In this document: piece after piece, positions 24,567 to 34,626 of the stretch | Layout: every line of letters starts with the position of its first letter | Numbering within the stretch: position 1 is the first letter of the stretch | Origin: Pseudomonas abietaniphila | Lineage (GTDB): Bacteria > Pseudomonadota > Gammaproteobacteria > Pseudomonadales > Pseudomonadaceae | Length of the DNA: 64,000 bases | Reading direction: 5' to 3' | Assembly: GCF_900100795.1 (NCBI RefSeq) | Contig: NZ_FNCO01000009.1 | Coordinates: 62,001 to 126,000 of the forward strand | The notes under the pieces: model-generated | Databases searched by the model: none | Seen by the model: the letters and a program-made list of their open reading frames with translations, nothing else | Told to the model about the DNA's origin: nothing | Made by a program: the position numbers and the translations under genes

Positions 24567-25113
24567 TTTTCAGCCTCAAACGCCAGCACGTATCAGTCCG
24601 TGAGGCACAACATGAATTTCGGCAACGACAGTTGCCATCAACGGGTTCGGGGGCGTCATCCAAAGCGATGTTCAAGGTCAGTTTCAAGGTAAATGGCGGA
24701 ACAGATGCACCTGATCAGGTGAATTAAATTCAAGCGATCCCGAACAGGTGCACACCTCCCCATCACCTCGAAACTGCATGTGTTGAACAGGCTTAAAGGT
24801 TTCAGCCCTTGCATTCGGCGGGGATGCTATGGGCTTGGAAGAAAGTTGTACATCGTTTTATTTTTGTATAACTTTTGAACTTTTTAAAGGCTAAGCAAGC
24901 ACTTTGCTATCACTTGGTGATTTGCTTACGTTAAGCCGTTCAAGGGGCGAATGCAGGTCCGACAAAGTGCTGGCACTGCTCAACCGAGAGTGCTTTTCAA
25001 AAAAGGGGGCTGGGATATGAACGGTGTGTTTGCGTCAAACAGTGGGAGGGTAGGTTGTTTCGCGCACAGCAATGCATGCCTGATCTGCGATTGCGCAGAC
25101 CAGGCAGTGTGAA
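24567..25113. other. Gene-free gap upstream of the chemoreceptor
   Basis: No supported gene lies in these 547 bases. An imperfect inverted repeat, AGTTGTACA (24844-24852) and TGTATAACT (24865-24873), with one mismatch and a 12-base spacer, sits in a T-rich stretch. It may be a GntR- or LysR-type operator. The part near 24567 should contain the chemoreceptor promoter. The part near 25113 follows the end of the DJ-1/PfpI gene. Confidence 0.45.
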
Positions 25114-25806
25114 TCAGGCTGATTGTTCCTGCTGCAGGCGTTTGAGCAGTGCTTGAGCCACCGCCTCCGATGAAGCTGGATTCTGGCCTGTGATCAGGTG
25201 CCCGTCCTCTACCACGTAGCTGGCCCAATCTGCGGCCTTGGAGTAGTTGCCGCCTTTGGCCCTCAGCATGTCTTCGACGAGAAAGGGCACGACCTGAGTC
25301 AGTCCAACCGCCTCTTCCTCAGAGTTGGTAAAGCCGGTGACGTTCTTGCCCTTCACCACCGGGTGGCCATCGGGGGCATTAACGTTCTTCAATACGCCCG
25401 GCGCATGACACACGGCGGCAACGGGCTTGTTGGCCGCGTAGAACGCTTCGATCAGCGTCTTGGAATCCTTGTCTTCGGCGAGGTCCCACAGGGGGCCATG
25501 GCCGCCGGGGTAAAACACCGCATCGAAATCGTAGGGGTCGATCCCGCTCAATGGCACGGTATCGGCCAATGCGGCCTGTGCCTCGCTGTCCTTGCTGAAA
25601 CGCCGAGTGGCCTCGGTCTGGGCATCGGGCTCGTCGCTTTTAGGGTCTAACGGCGGCTGTCCACCCTTGGGTGAAGACAAGGTAATCTCGGCGTTGGCGT
25701 CAACGAATGCGTAATACGGGGCTGCAAACTCTTCCAGCCAGAAGCCGGTCTTTTTGCCAGTATCGCCAAGCTGGTCGTGAGAGGTAAGAACCATGAGAAT
25801 TTTCAT
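25114..25806 (-). CDS. DJ-1/PfpI-family protein (type 1 glutamine amidotransferase-like)
   Basis: A 230-residue DJ-1/PfpI protein close to the Hsp31/glyoxalase III branch. The nucleophile cysteine is in VAAVCHAPGVL (about residue 135), preceded by the strand AVFYPGGHGPLWDL; an early glutamate in TGFWLEEFAAPYY probably helps in catalysis. Such enzymes convert methylglyoxal to lactate without glutathione or act as chaperones. I chose the ATG at 25806, where the domain begins, with AAGGAG 11 bases before it. Neighbours do not indicate a pathway. Confidence 0.88.
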   Translation of the reverse strand: MKILMVLTSHDQLGDTGKKTGFWLEEFAAPYYAFVDANAEITLSSPKGGQPPLDPKSDEPDAQTEATRRFSKDSEAQAALADTVPLSGIDPYDFDAVFYPGGHGPLWDLAEDKDSKTLIEAFYAANKPVAAVCHAPGVLKNVNAPDGHPVVKGKNVTGFTNSEEEAVGLTQVVPFLVEDMLRAKGGNYSKAADWASYVVEDGHLITGQNPASSEAVAQALLKRLQQEQSA

Positions 25807-25894
25807 GTGAACCGGTCTCCTTGCAAGATGAGGCAGCACAAAGTCGCGCCGCGTTACTGTCAGAGACCTTGGGCGCGCAGACGTTCAAGTCGAT

Positions 25895-26656
25895 TCACGG
25901 GTCAGCGGCCGCCGTGAAGGCTTCGATCATCGCGTCCCGATCCTCGGGATGCAATCCGTCGTAGAAGTCTTGCAACGTGACCGGCACATCAGCCGACACG
26001 CCGAACATCGCTTTTGTCTGTGACGGCCAGACCAAGGTGTTCTGAACGAAATCCACATCCCAGAAACCGACATCGGCATGGTCAACGGCAAGACGCAATC
26101 TCTCTTCGCTGATCCGGATGGCGGAGGCCGCTCGGGCACGATGCACCAATAGCCCGACTGTCTGGACCACGAAGTCGATGGGTACCATCACGAGGCTGCG
26201 AACGAAGGTCGGCGCGTAGGCTTCCTTAGGGATACGCGGATCGAGCCGCACGTCACGGATCGCTACCGTCTCGCCGTGACGCATCGCCCAGCCTGAGATG
26301 CAGTGGTCGAGCAGAAAGCTCTGACCTTGCCAGAGAGGCGAAATAGAATCCTCGGCGACATAAAAGCAGCGTCCATCCTTTTCGATGACAACCGCGACGC
26401 TCTCCGCGCCTAACGTGGCGCGCGCCGTATCTCACAGCACAGCGACGACCTCATCCACCGATGCCGCCATCGCCAGCCGCTCACTGGCATTGAGCACATG
26501 AAACAAGCGGTCGTCACCGATCATATCGGCAAACGGATCTCCCAATGGCCACAGCGTTCTTTCTGCGGTCTGGTTCGAACAAAGGTGGGGAGAGAGGTGC
26601 TGGAGCGCGCACCCCTCTTTACGGCATGTCCGGATTTCAGTGTTGCAGCAAAGCAA
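25895..26656 (-). pseudogene. GAF-PAS sensor protein, inactivated
   Basis: One minus-strand frame encodes a GAF domain followed by the start of a PAS domain, broken by a TGA at 26432-26434. Before the stop are LFHVLNASERLAMAASVDEV and VAVL; after it DTARATLGAESVAVVIEKDG, then CISGWAMRHGETVAIRDVRL and VRSLVMVPI, and a PAS part with HADVGFWDVDFVQNTLVWP. The stop replaces a position that is usually arginine (CGA to TGA is one transition). The frame ends in mid-PAS, so the transmitter domain is missing too. It was probably a light- or redox-sensing kinase. Confidence 0.75.
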
Positions 26657-26773
26657 CTATCAAGCATCATCGTGGTAACGCGTTGGACACCCTAGATAAG
26701 GCTTTCTCCTGCATCAAAAGTCTGCCCTATCAGTTGGCGGTCGATGAACATCACGATACGGGGTGCCGTTTGC

Positions 26774-28957
26774 TCACGGCTTGATGAGGTGGCCATACGC
26801 CCGGATGCGACCATCTTCCTCGGTGCGCAGATACACGCCCTGAAGTTCCGGATTGAATCCCGGAAAACGGTTGATCGCATCCTGCAGCGCAAGGAAATAG
26901 TCCAGCGCCGCGCCATCCCAGATTTCGCCCGGCACGACACACAGCACGCCCGGCGGATAGGGCAACGCCCCTTCTGCAGCCATCCGTCCACGCGCCTCTT
27001 CCAGGGGAATCAGCTCTACCCTGCCCCGCACAAACTCAAGGTTCGCTTCGCGCGGGTCCATAGCGACAGCGGGCATACCTGCCTTGCGGAACATGTCTTT
27101 CTGCAATTGCTTGACGTCATGACGTGCGTACAACGAATGCATTTCCTGACACAACTGACGAATGCTGTAGTCGCGATAGCGCGCCAGATGGGCGTTGTAG
27201 ACGCCGGGGAGCACGTCTGCCAAGAGTGCGTCCTCCTTGATGAAGCGTTCGAAGCGTCCGATCTGCGCCACCAGATGTTCCATTTTTGCTTTGCCTTCGG
27301 CAGGCGTCAGCAGAAACAAGATGGTATTGAGGTCGTTCTTCTCAGGGATGATTTCGTACTGGCGCAGGAACGTCGCAAGCACGCCAGCGTGGATGCCAAA
27401 GTCCATGTACTGGCCTGTCTCTGCGTCAATGCCTGGCGTGGTGAACAGCAGCTTGCACGGATCGATGAAATATTGATTCTCGATATAGCCGTCGAACGCG
27501 TGCCAACGCTCGCCCGGGTGGTAACGGAAAAACCTCAGGTCTGTGGCGATTTCATCGGTGGGGTAGTCCTGCCAGTAGCGACCATCGATGGTGGGCGGGA
27601 CGAAGGGTTTGACCAGGGTGCAGTTGTCCAGCATCAGCTTGCGCGCTTCGATTCCGGCGCGAACACACTCATCCCATAACCGGTGGCCGCAACGACCGCT
27701 GTGCATGCGGGCATTAACATCCAGGGACGCGAACAGCGGATAGAACGGGCTGGTCGAAGCCTGGGCCATGAATGCGTTGTTCAGGCGTAAGTGGTTGCAG
27801 TACCGTGCCTGCCCTTTGATGTGGCGGTCCTTCTTGTGAATCTGCGAGGCTTGGGAGAAACCCGCCTGCTGTTTGTGAATCGACTGGGTGACAAAGATGC
27901 CTGGATCGTCAGCGCCCAATTCCAGCAGCAGCGGCGAACAATCTCTCATCATCGGAATGAACTGCTCGTAGCCCAGCCAGGCTGAGTCGAACAGGATGTA
28001 GTCACACAAATGACCAATGCGGTCAACGACCTGGCGCGCGTTGTAGACAGTACCGTCGTAGGTGCCCAACTGGATGATCGCCAGTCGGAACGGCCGCGCA
28101 TCATCGGCCTTGGCAGGCGCGACAACCTGTAGTTGCTCACGCAGGTAGGCCTCCTCGAAACAGTGCGAGTCGATACCCCCGATCAGGCCGTAGGGATTGC
28201 GCGCGGTCTCCAGATACAGCGGCGTCGCTCCTGCCTGAAACAATGCGCCCTGGTGAATGGATTTATGGTTGTTTCGATCAAACAGGACCACGTCCCCCGG
28301 CGTGAGCAACGCTTGAGTCACCACCTTGTTGGAGGTCGACGTACCGTTGAGCACGAAGTACGTCTTGTCGGCGTTATAGACCCGTGCGGCACGTTTTTGC
28401 GCCTCCAGCGGCGCGCCCTCATGGATCAGCAGGTCGCCCATCTCAACGTCGGCATTGCAGCGATCCGCCCGAAACAGTGCTTCGCCAAAGAAATCAAAAA
28501 ACTGTCGACCGGCTGGATGCTTGCGAAAGAACTGGCCACCCTGATGTCCCGGACAGGCAAAGGTCGAATTGCCGCGTTCGACATAGTGTTTGAGCGCGCC
28601 GAAAAACGGGGGCAACAAGGCCTCTTCGTATAACGTCGCCGCCCGCTCCAGCTTGTGGCCATAAAACTCGGCGTTGTCGGTCCCCAGATCAAATACGCCG
28701 CTGATCTGCAGCAGCACCTTTTCGATGTCGGCAATGACTTCTCGGCTGAGCTCATCGTGTTCGGCCACCGCAAAGAAGACCGGGATGTCGAAGCCAGATC
28801 GACTGATATCGTCCACCCTCCCCTCACGCCAGTCAGCAGCCGTGATCACCACCGCAGCGACGTCAGTCAAGTCGGTGGCGCCAAAGGCTACGACTTCGCG
28901 GTCCGTCAGAAAGCTGCTTCGTGCGCCAGGGCTTGCGGCGATTTTTAGTCTGTTCAT
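26774..28957 (-). CDS. Ornithine/lysine/arginine decarboxylase, ornithine type (SpeC/SpeF-like)
   Basis: A 727-residue fold-type I, PLP-dependent decarboxylase. It has a divergent N-terminal wing domain (about 1-110) and the catalytic core: ACPGHQGGQFFRKHP, FVLNGTSTSNKVV, the cofactor aspartate in YILFDSAWLGYEQF and the PLP lysine in QSIHKQQAGFSQ. The segment GQARYCNHLRLNNAFMAQAS and the length match inducible ornithine decarboxylases. Ornithine to putrescine consumes a proton, so it serves both acid resistance and polyamine supply. It lies 94 bases after the P-type ATPase gene on the same strand and may share its transcript. AAGG precedes the start. Confidence 0.9.
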   Translation of the reverse strand: MNRLKIAASPGARSSFLTDREVVAFGATDLTDVAAVVITAADWREGRVDDISRSGFDIPVFFAVAEHDELSREVIADIEKVLLQISGVFDLGTDNAEFYGHKLERAATLYEEALLPPFFGALKHYVERGNSTFACPGHQGGQFFRKHPAGRQFFDFFGEALFRADRCNADVEMGDLLIHEGAPLEAQKRAARVYNADKTYFVLNGTSTSNKVVTQALLTPGDVVLFDRNNHKSIHQGALFQAGATPLYLETARNPYGLIGGIDSHCFEEAYLREQLQVVAPAKADDARPFRLAIIQLGTYDGTVYNARQVVDRIGHLCDYILFDSAWLGYEQFIPMMRDCSPLLLELGADDPGIFVTQSIHKQQAGFSQASQIHKKDRHIKGQARYCNHLRLNNAFMAQASTSPFYPLFASLDVNARMHSGRCGHRLWDECVRAGIEARKLMLDNCTLVKPFVPPTIDGRYWQDYPTDEIATDLRFFRYHPGERWHAFDGYIENQYFIDPCKLLFTTPGIDAETGQYMDFGIHAGVLATFLRQYEIIPEKNDLNTILFLLTPAEGKAKMEHLVAQIGRFERFIKEDALLADVLPGVYNAHLARYRDYSIRQLCQEMHSLYARHDVKQLQKDMFRKAGMPAVAMDPREANLEFVRGRVELIPLEEARGRMAAEGALPYPPGVLCVVPGEIWDGAALDYFLALQDAINRFPGFNPELQGVYLRTEEDGRIRAYGHLIKP

Positions 28958-29051
28958 GTCAGGACCTTTTTAAATGAGTAGATAGAGCAACCAAAAGCTG
29001 GCACCGCGCGAATCACAGGCATGAATCGGCAGGACATGGACGAATCCGCGC

Positions 29052-32030
29052 TCATGGCTTCGGAGTCAGCCCTGTAAAGGAGGTGTGTAATCTGCGAACA
29101 AACTTGCGTGCTTCACTGAACCATAAAACCCCGCTGGCGATGACGACACAGGTAGACCACTGTGCGATGGACATCGGCACGGTGCCGAACGCGAGGTTGA
29201 GGGAGGTGTCATTCACTACAACGATCTGAAGAAGTAACGAGACCAGCACGGCAACGAGCAGCCAACGGTTCGAAAAAGCTCCGCGCAATGCCGACTTCGT
29301 TTCTGATCGAGCGTTAAAACAGTTGAACAGTTGGGTAAACACCAACACCGTGAAGGCCGCGGTTCGCGCAACTTCCAGGCTGAAGGGGTTCTGGCTGGCT
29401 AACAGGTCTATCGGCTCTATCAAACCGCCTGGGAGGAAAAGATCCAGTGTCGCTAGCGTCAGCAATGCCATCACAACCCCAGTCTCGATTACGCTGCGTA
29501 ACATACCGGCATCAATGATGCGCTGTGTTCGCGCTCGAGGAGTCCGCGCCATGACTTCTTCGTCGATAGGATCGACACCCAAGGCCAGCGCGGGACCGGA
29601 ATCAGTGACCAGATTTATCCATAAAATTTGCGTCGCTAGCAGCGGGAGGACCACCGTGCTGTCTGAGGCGCTTGCCGCGTCCTTGAGCCCGATGATCCCC
29701 GCCGCTACCAACCCTATAAATACCGTTAGCACTTCGGCAAGATTGGAGGACAGCAAGTAGCGCAGGAACTTGCAAATGTTATCCAGCACACCACGACCTT
29801 CGCGGACCGCCATTACGATGGTGGCGAAGTTATCGTCAGTGAGGATCATGCGTGCGGCTTCCTTCGTCACCTCGGTGCCCGTAACGCCCATTGCTACGCC
29901 AATATCAGCAGCCTTCAATGCAGGTGCATCGTTGACCCCGTCGCCGGTCATGGCGACGACATTGCCCGCATTTTGCAGCGCTCTTACGATACGCAGCTTA
30001 TGACTCGGCGCCACCCGAGCGAATACCGAGGTTGTCAGCGCTGCAACAGCGAAGTCGGCATCCTCAAGCGCGTCGATTTCGATGCCGGTCAACACGGGAG
30101 CGTCGATCGCAACGATTCCGAGATCGACGGCAACGCGAAGGGCAGTGCGAGGATGGTCACCGGTAATCATGATCACTCGAATACCGGCGTGGCTGGCTTG
30201 AGCTATCGCCTGCGCCGCCTCTATGCGAGGAGGATCGATGATGCCAACCGCGCCGATGTACTCCAGGTTTTGTTCAAGTGCCGCTGCCTGCACCCTATCA
30301 GCCGGGACTTGTGCGCCAGGCGATAGCTTGCGGTAGGAGACAGCGAGGGTCCGTAGCGCATCACCGGCCATTGTCTCCACGTCCGAGACAAGCTGGCTAC
30401 GCAAGGTTTTATCCAATGGCACTGTGGCTCGTCCCCTGCGAACGTGGGAACAATGAGCCAAAAGCACGTCAGGCGCGCCTTTTGTGAACAGCAGGTGTGC
30501 GGCGTCGTTGCTCCGGTCTGCGACAAGCACGGACATCATTTTTCGATGTGAGGTGAAGGGTATTTCTCCTATACGCTCCAATCGGTCGATGCCTGTTGTC
30601 CCCGCACCTGCTTTCAGCTTGTATTGGGCCACCAAAAATGCGGCATCGGTAGGATCCCCCTGAATGGCCCACACACCGGCATCATCCCTGCGCAACTGAG
30701 CGTTGCCTGCCAGGCTCCCTGCGTCGAGCACCGCTTCCAGTTCGTCGCGCAAGATACCCGCTGTCAGCGGTATACCTCCACGCTCTGCACGCCCATCAGG
30801 GGCATAGCCCACTCCGGTGATGTCGCTGCGCCCCGAGGCCGTCATCACTCGCTGTAACGTCATTTCGCCGCGAGTCAGTGTGCCTGTCTTGTCAGTGGCG
30901 ATGACTGAAGCCGACCCGAGTGTCTCCACGGATGCTAATTGTTTGACGATAGCGTGACGCAGTGCCATGCGCCGCACGCCCATGGCAAGCACCACCGAAA
31001 GGATCGCAGGCAACCCCTCAGGTACTGCCGCTACTGCTAAAGACACGCCCATCAGAAGCACTTTCATGACCGATGCGACGCTATAGGTCTCGGAAATTAA
31101 AAGTGCGATGGCCACCACTACGCAACTGATGAGCAAAACACTGACGCCGAGCACCTTGCCCAGATAGGCTATTTCAATCTGCAGGGGTGTGGGAGCGTCT
31201 TGGGTGCACTCCAACAGCGTGGCGATCGCGCCGACCTCTGTCTGCATGCCGGTGGCAGTTACAATCGCACGCCCTGTGCCCTGCGCAACCGCTGTGCCTT
31301 TGAACACCATGTTCAGGCGGTCGCCCAGTGCAACGGCACCTTGCAACAACGCCGCATCTTTGAGCACCGCTTCGCTTTCACCCGTCAACGAGGCTTCCAG
31401 CACCATAAGAGCAGAGGATTGCGCCACGCGAGCATCGGCTCCCACGGCATCACCTTCGGCCAGGACGAGAAGATCTCCCTTTACCAATTCTGTGTTAGAG
31501 ACCCGAGTCAGCGCGCCATCGCGCAGAACCGTCGATGTTGCAATCGTCATCTTCGCAAGAGCTGCGACTGCTTGGGTCGCCTTGGCATCCTGCAGCCACC
31601 CAATTGACGCATTCAGCAAAATCACGCAGACGATCACGATGGCATCCAGTGGCCAAGCTGCAACGCCATCATGCCCCTGCCCCTCAAACCACCAAGCAGC
31701 GAGCGCGATAGCCGCAGCGGCAACTAGCAAGTAAATCAACGGGCTGTGCAACTGTGCCAATGCACGACGCCAGGCTGCGACAGGAAGGACAGCCCGCAAC
31801 TCATTAGGGCCGTCGGCCCGAAGCCGGGCAAATGCTTCCTCAGAACTGAGACCTCGGTTCAGATCAGTACCTAATCCGCAGACCAGTTCGGCAATGCCAA
31901 TCAACGATGCATCGTTCCAAGGGAGTGACTGACTTCGCTCATCCGCATTTATGTCAGCAACGCCGGATTCTGCACAGGTTAGAGACTCATTCCGTCCAAC
32001 GACAATGCTGTCTGTTTTTAATCTGGTCAT
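29052..32030 (-). CDS. P-type cation-transporting ATPase (P2 type)
   Basis: A 992-residue P-type ATPase. It has the N-terminal cation ATPase domain (about residues 40-110), TGES (about 216), the M4 ion-site motif PEGLP (about 337), the phosphorylated aspartate in DKTGTLTRGE (about 380), the hinge MTGDGVNDAPALKAADIG, and a C-terminal four-helix block from FLRYLLSSNLAEVLTVF. The layout and PEGLP motif place it with P2 calcium/sodium/proton pumps rather than heavy-metal pumps; the exact ion is not certain. It follows ackA by 77 bases and may be co-transcribed from the FNR-type box at 33409. Confidence 0.92.
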   Translation of the reverse strand: MTRLKTDSIVVGRNESLTCAESGVADINADERSQSLPWNDASLIGIAELVCGLGTDLNRGLSSEEAFARLRADGPNELRAVLPVAAWRRALAQLHSPLIYLLVAAAAIALAAWWFEGQGHDGVAAWPLDAIVIVCVILLNASIGWLQDAKATQAVAALAKMTIATSTVLRDGALTRVSNTELVKGDLLVLAEGDAVGADARVAQSSALMVLEASLTGESEAVLKDAALLQGAVALGDRLNMVFKGTAVAQGTGRAIVTATGMQTEVGAIATLLECTQDAPTPLQIEIAYLGKVLGVSVLLISCVVVAIALLISETYSVASVMKVLLMGVSLAVAAVPEGLPAILSVVLAMGVRRMALRHAIVKQLASVETLGSASVIATDKTGTLTRGEMTLQRVMTASGRSDITGVGYAPDGRAERGGIPLTAGILRDELEAVLDAGSLAGNAQLRRDDAGVWAIQGDPTDAAFLVAQYKLKAGAGTTGIDRLERIGEIPFTSHRKMMSVLVADRSNDAAHLLFTKGAPDVLLAHCSHVRRGRATVPLDKTLRSQLVSDVETMAGDALRTLAVSYRKLSPGAQVPADRVQAAALEQNLEYIGAVGIIDPPRIEAAQAIAQASHAGIRVIMITGDHPRTALRVAVDLGIVAIDAPVLTGIEIDALEDADFAVAALTTSVFARVAPSHKLRIVRALQNAGNVVAMTGDGVNDAPALKAADIGVAMGVTGTEVTKEAARMILTDDNFATIVMAVREGRGVLDNICKFLRYLLSSNLAEVLTVFIGLVAAGIIGLKDAASASDSTVVLPLLATQILWINLVTDSGPALALGVDPIDEEVMARTPRARTQRIIDAGMLRSVIETGVVMALLTLATLDLFLPGGLIEPIDLLASQNPFSLEVARTAAFTVLVFTQLFNCFNARSETKSALRGAFSNRWLLVAVLVSLLLQIVVVNDTSLNLAFGTVPMSIAQWSTCVVIASGVLWFSEARKFVRRLHTSFTGLTPKP

Positions 32031-32107
32031 GTATCACCCTTCCCTATCGACAGGTGGGGAGTTGGCGAAATGTGCGCCCCGCTCGCAGTGTTGAGCGAAC
32101 GCGGGCG

Positions 32108-33313
32108 TCAAGTACCGCCCTGCAGTAATCCCAAGGCATGCCGCGCGATGACTGCGTTTTCATCCGTGGGGATCACCCATGCCGAGACACCGCTGCCCAC
32201 CGACGACAGCCGTCCCGCCCGTTCAGTCGGATCAGCCCCGTCGTGCTCCAGCCCGAGCCAGGCGCAGCCATCAAGGATGGCGTTGCGCACGCCCGCCGAG
32301 TGCTCGCCGATGCCGCCGGTGAAGACCAGCGCGTCCACGCCGCCCAGGACAGCGGTCAGGCTGCCTATTTCGCGGACCACGCTGCGCACGAACAATGCGA
32401 CGGCGTCTTGGGCCTCGGGCGCCTGACTGGCGGACAGTGCGCGCATGTCGCTGGCGACTCCACCGGACACGCCCAGCAATCCACACTCGTGATAGAGCAT
32501 GTATTCCAACGCCTGCGCGGTCATGCCGCGTTCGCGCAGCAGGTACAGCAAAAGGCCCGGGTCAAGACGTCCAGGACGCGTCCCCATCAGCACGCCGTCC
32601 AGCGTGCTGAAGCCCATTGTCGTGCTGCGGCTGACCCGGTCATGCATGGCGCACAGGCTTGCGCCGTTACCCAAATGAGCGACGATCGTCCGCCCAGTGG
32701 CTGCACGCTGATCGTATTCAGGGAGCACGCTGGCGATGTATTCGTAGGACAATCCGTGAAAACCATAGCGGCGAAGGCCTTGTTCGGTCAGCGCCAGTGG
32801 CAGCCCGAAACGGGTCTCCAGAGGGTCGAGGCTGTGGTGAAACGCCGTATCGAAACAGGCGAACTGGGGCATGTCGGGATGTTCGCGCGTCAAGTACCTG
32901 ATCGGCGCCAGGCATATCGGTTGATGCAATGGCGCAACCGGAATAAGCGCTTCCATTTCTTCCATCAGCGAGTAATCGACCCGCATCGCCACTTCGCGGC
33001 GGTTGCCACCGTGAACGATACGGTGCGCAGCAGCACTAATATCGCCACCCATGTGACGTTCGACCCAGTCCATCAGATTGAACAGCGTGCCGCTGTCCGG
33101 TGAAGAATCGTTTCGCGGCCACTCCTCGCGTTTTTGCGCAGCGTGGCCGCTGTGATAGAAGATCAAGCGCTCGGTGTCCTCGCGCACCTCAAAGGTGCCA
33201 TTGCCAACGCATTTGAGGCCCACCCCATTTTCGGCTGCGTCGTATAACGAGAACTTGATGCTGGAGGAACCCGCATTGAGGACCAGGAGCAAAGCCGGCG
33301 ATTGATCGTTCAT
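32108..33313 (-). CDS. ackA: Acetate kinase
   Basis: A 401-residue acetate kinase, which makes ATP and acetate from acetyl phosphate. The ASKHA-fold signatures are present: VLNAGSSSIKFSLYD near the start, the second signature at IVAHLGNGASLCAMHDRVS and the adenosine motif VFTGGIGEHSAGVR. The ATG at 33313 has CGGAG before it; an in-frame extension to 33400 is unlikely. No phosphotransacetylase is nearby. Acetyl phosphate can come from the phosphoketolase at 36432. An FNR-type box lies 96 bases upstream, so expression at low oxygen is expected. Confidence 0.95.
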   Translation of the reverse strand: MNDQSPALLLVLNAGSSSIKFSLYDAAENGVGLKCVGNGTFEVREDTERLIFYHSGHAAQKREEWPRNDSSPDSGTLFNLMDWVERHMGGDISAAAHRIVHGGNRREVAMRVDYSLMEEMEALIPVAPLHQPICLAPIRYLTREHPDMPQFACFDTAFHHSLDPLETRFGLPLALTEQGLRRYGFHGLSYEYIASVLPEYDQRAATGRTIVAHLGNGASLCAMHDRVSRSTTMGFSTLDGVLMGTRPGRLDPGLLLYLLRERGMTAQALEYMLYHECGLLGVSGGVASDMRALSASQAPEAQDAVALFVRSVVREIGSLTAVLGGVDALVFTGGIGEHSAGVRNAILDGCAWLGLEHDGADPTERAGRLSSVGSGVSAWVIPTDENAVIARHALGLLQGGT

Positions 33314-33408
33314 GCAGCGCTCCGGTGATGGCTTGAGATCCGTTTGATCGTGGTCCCGATCAAGACGAATCAAGTGACGACAGTCTGATCCGCCACGCAT
33401 GGGCGGAA

Positions 33409-33422
33409 TTGATCTGGATCAG
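33409..33422 (-). promoter_or_regulatory. FNR/Anr-type box upstream of ackA
   Basis: TTGATCTGGATCAG matches TTGAT-N4-ATCAA at nine of ten informative positions. It lies 96 bases before the ackA start, in range for class II activation if the transcript starts about 55 bases before the ATG. The Anr-like regulator encoded at 40245 is the obvious candidate. Confidence 0.65.
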
Positions 33423-33472
33423 AAAACCGCAGTCTGGCTCAAGTAGTGAGGCCTTCCCGAGAATTGGCAGGT

Positions 33473-34282
33473 TCAGCGCTCTACATCAATGATGACCGTC
33501 TCAGTCACCCAATAGCCGCTACGACCGTAGTGGCTATACAGACTTTCCTCTCGCTCCCGGTTCAACACCTGCGAGGATTCATAGGTAGGCGAGGTCTTGA
33601 TCGACTCAGAATCAAGGTCCACGGCGACGGTCTTATCGTGCCAGTGCACCCCATCGATCCATTCGGGAGCAATCAGGACCTTGTGGCCGAGCCACCAGTT
33701 GCTGGTATTGATCACCAGGTATTGAATCGCCCAGGTTTTTTCATTGATCAACAGACTGTCGACGTGCCCCACCCCACCGTCGGTGGCTTTTACGTGATAG
33801 CCGATAATGGCCTCGCAGCTGCGCAAATGAAGGTCATCGTCCTCATGGATCACCCGCTCGGCCCTTTCACTTTCCGCGCGGGCCTGAATTTGGCCTGATT
33901 CCCCACCGGGCAGGCCGAATCCCCCGGAATAAATCCCGGCATTCCACATCCCCGAACGTCCCCAATAGTACGGATAGCCGTAATAACCAAAGTACTGGAT
34001 TTCATGCTGTCGAGAGACGGGCTTGTCGGTATCGATATCGGGGCTGTTTTTCACCTGCTCCCGGGTGAGCGCGACGGACAGGCGACGCGCATCGCCATCC
34101 AGCTGCCGGATCGCAATCGGCGAGATCAACACCTTGCGCTGGGAAAGCCAGCTTCCTGTGTCGACGATGAAATACCGGATTACCCACGCGTCATCATCGA
34201 AATAGAAGTCTGTCACTTCGCCTATATCCCCATCGGTGGCACCGATGGTGTAACCCTTGAGGTCTTTCATACTCAGCAACAT
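33473..34282 (-). CDS. Double PRC-barrel domain protein
   Basis: A 269-residue protein with two PRC-barrel domains. The first (about residues 1-75) contains LKGYTIGATDGDIGEVTDFY and KVLISPIAIRQLD; the second (about 160-240) contains IIGYHVKATDGGVGHVDSLL and KVLIAPEWIDGVHW. Between them is a tyrosine- and glycine-rich linker (YFGYYGYPYYWGRSGMW). No signal peptide or membrane helix is seen. PRC barrels occur in RimM and photosynthetic reaction-centre H subunits and in many stress-induced proteins of unknown role. It neighbours ackA and lies in the low-oxygen island. AAGGA precedes the ATG. Confidence 0.85.
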   Translation of the reverse strand: MLLSMKDLKGYTIGATDGDIGEVTDFYFDDDAWVIRYFIVDTGSWLSQRKVLISPIAIRQLDGDARRLSVALTREQVKNSPDIDTDKPVSRQHEIQYFGYYGYPYYWGRSGMWNAGIYSGGFGLPGGESGQIQARAESERAERVIHEDDDLHLRSCEAIIGYHVKATDGGVGHVDSLLINEKTWAIQYLVINTSNWWLGHKVLIAPEWIDGVHWHDKTVAVDLDSESIKTSPTYESSQVLNREREESLYSHYGRSGYWVTETVIIDVER

Positions 34283-34406
34283 GGAGGGTGTCCTTTTCAG
34301 ACGGCGATCAACGACTTAGTACAGGGAGATACCCAGTACGGGAGACGCGGTGGGCAGTCGGTCTTTCGTTGATGGGTTTTCGGTGAGGATTGATACGGAT
34401 TACCTG

Positions 34407-34589
34407 TCAATCACCTGCCACTTTCTCGGCGGCCTGTTCGGCACTCCAGTTATCGAAGAAGCCATCCAGATACGCGTTGAGCAGGACAATACCGCTCTGG
34501 ACTTCAACATCGCGTTGCGCGGGACCGCTCGACGAATCACCAGCAAACTCGTCCTTCTGGTCGACATTGAGTTCGCTATTCGTTTTCAT
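34407..34589 (-). CDS. Small acidic protein with conserved leader
   Basis: A 60-residue acidic protein (MKTNSELNVDQKDEF at the start; the rest ends NAYLDGFFDNWSAEQAAEKV and AGD). No family is recognised. Support comes from its upstream region: the promoter-leader at 34590-34672 is nearly the same as that of the small gene at 50998-51132, with matched spacing, and the two proteins share L-x-x-D-x-x-D-E-F at residues 7-15. The second of two adjacent ATGs is chosen because CAGAGCA stands exactly seven bases before the start in both copies. Confidence 0.55.
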   Translation of the reverse strand: MKTNSELNVDQKDEFAGDSSSGPAQRDVEVQSGIVLLNAYLDGFFDNWSAEQAAEKVAGD

Positions 34590-34626
34590 CATCACATGCT
34601 CTGGGTGCCGAAATGGCAGTCCGGAT

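Noticed and set aside
33344..33363. TTGATCG and CGATCAA inverted repeat as a second Anr box before ackA
   Set aside because: The half-sites TTGAT and ATCAA are ten bases apart instead of four, so an FNR-type dimer would not fit. It may be another operator. The site at 33409-33422 has correct spacing.
34390..34403. TTGATACGGATTAC as an Anr box before the PRC-barrel gene
   Set aside because: The second half-site has two of five informative bases wrong; too weak to claim.
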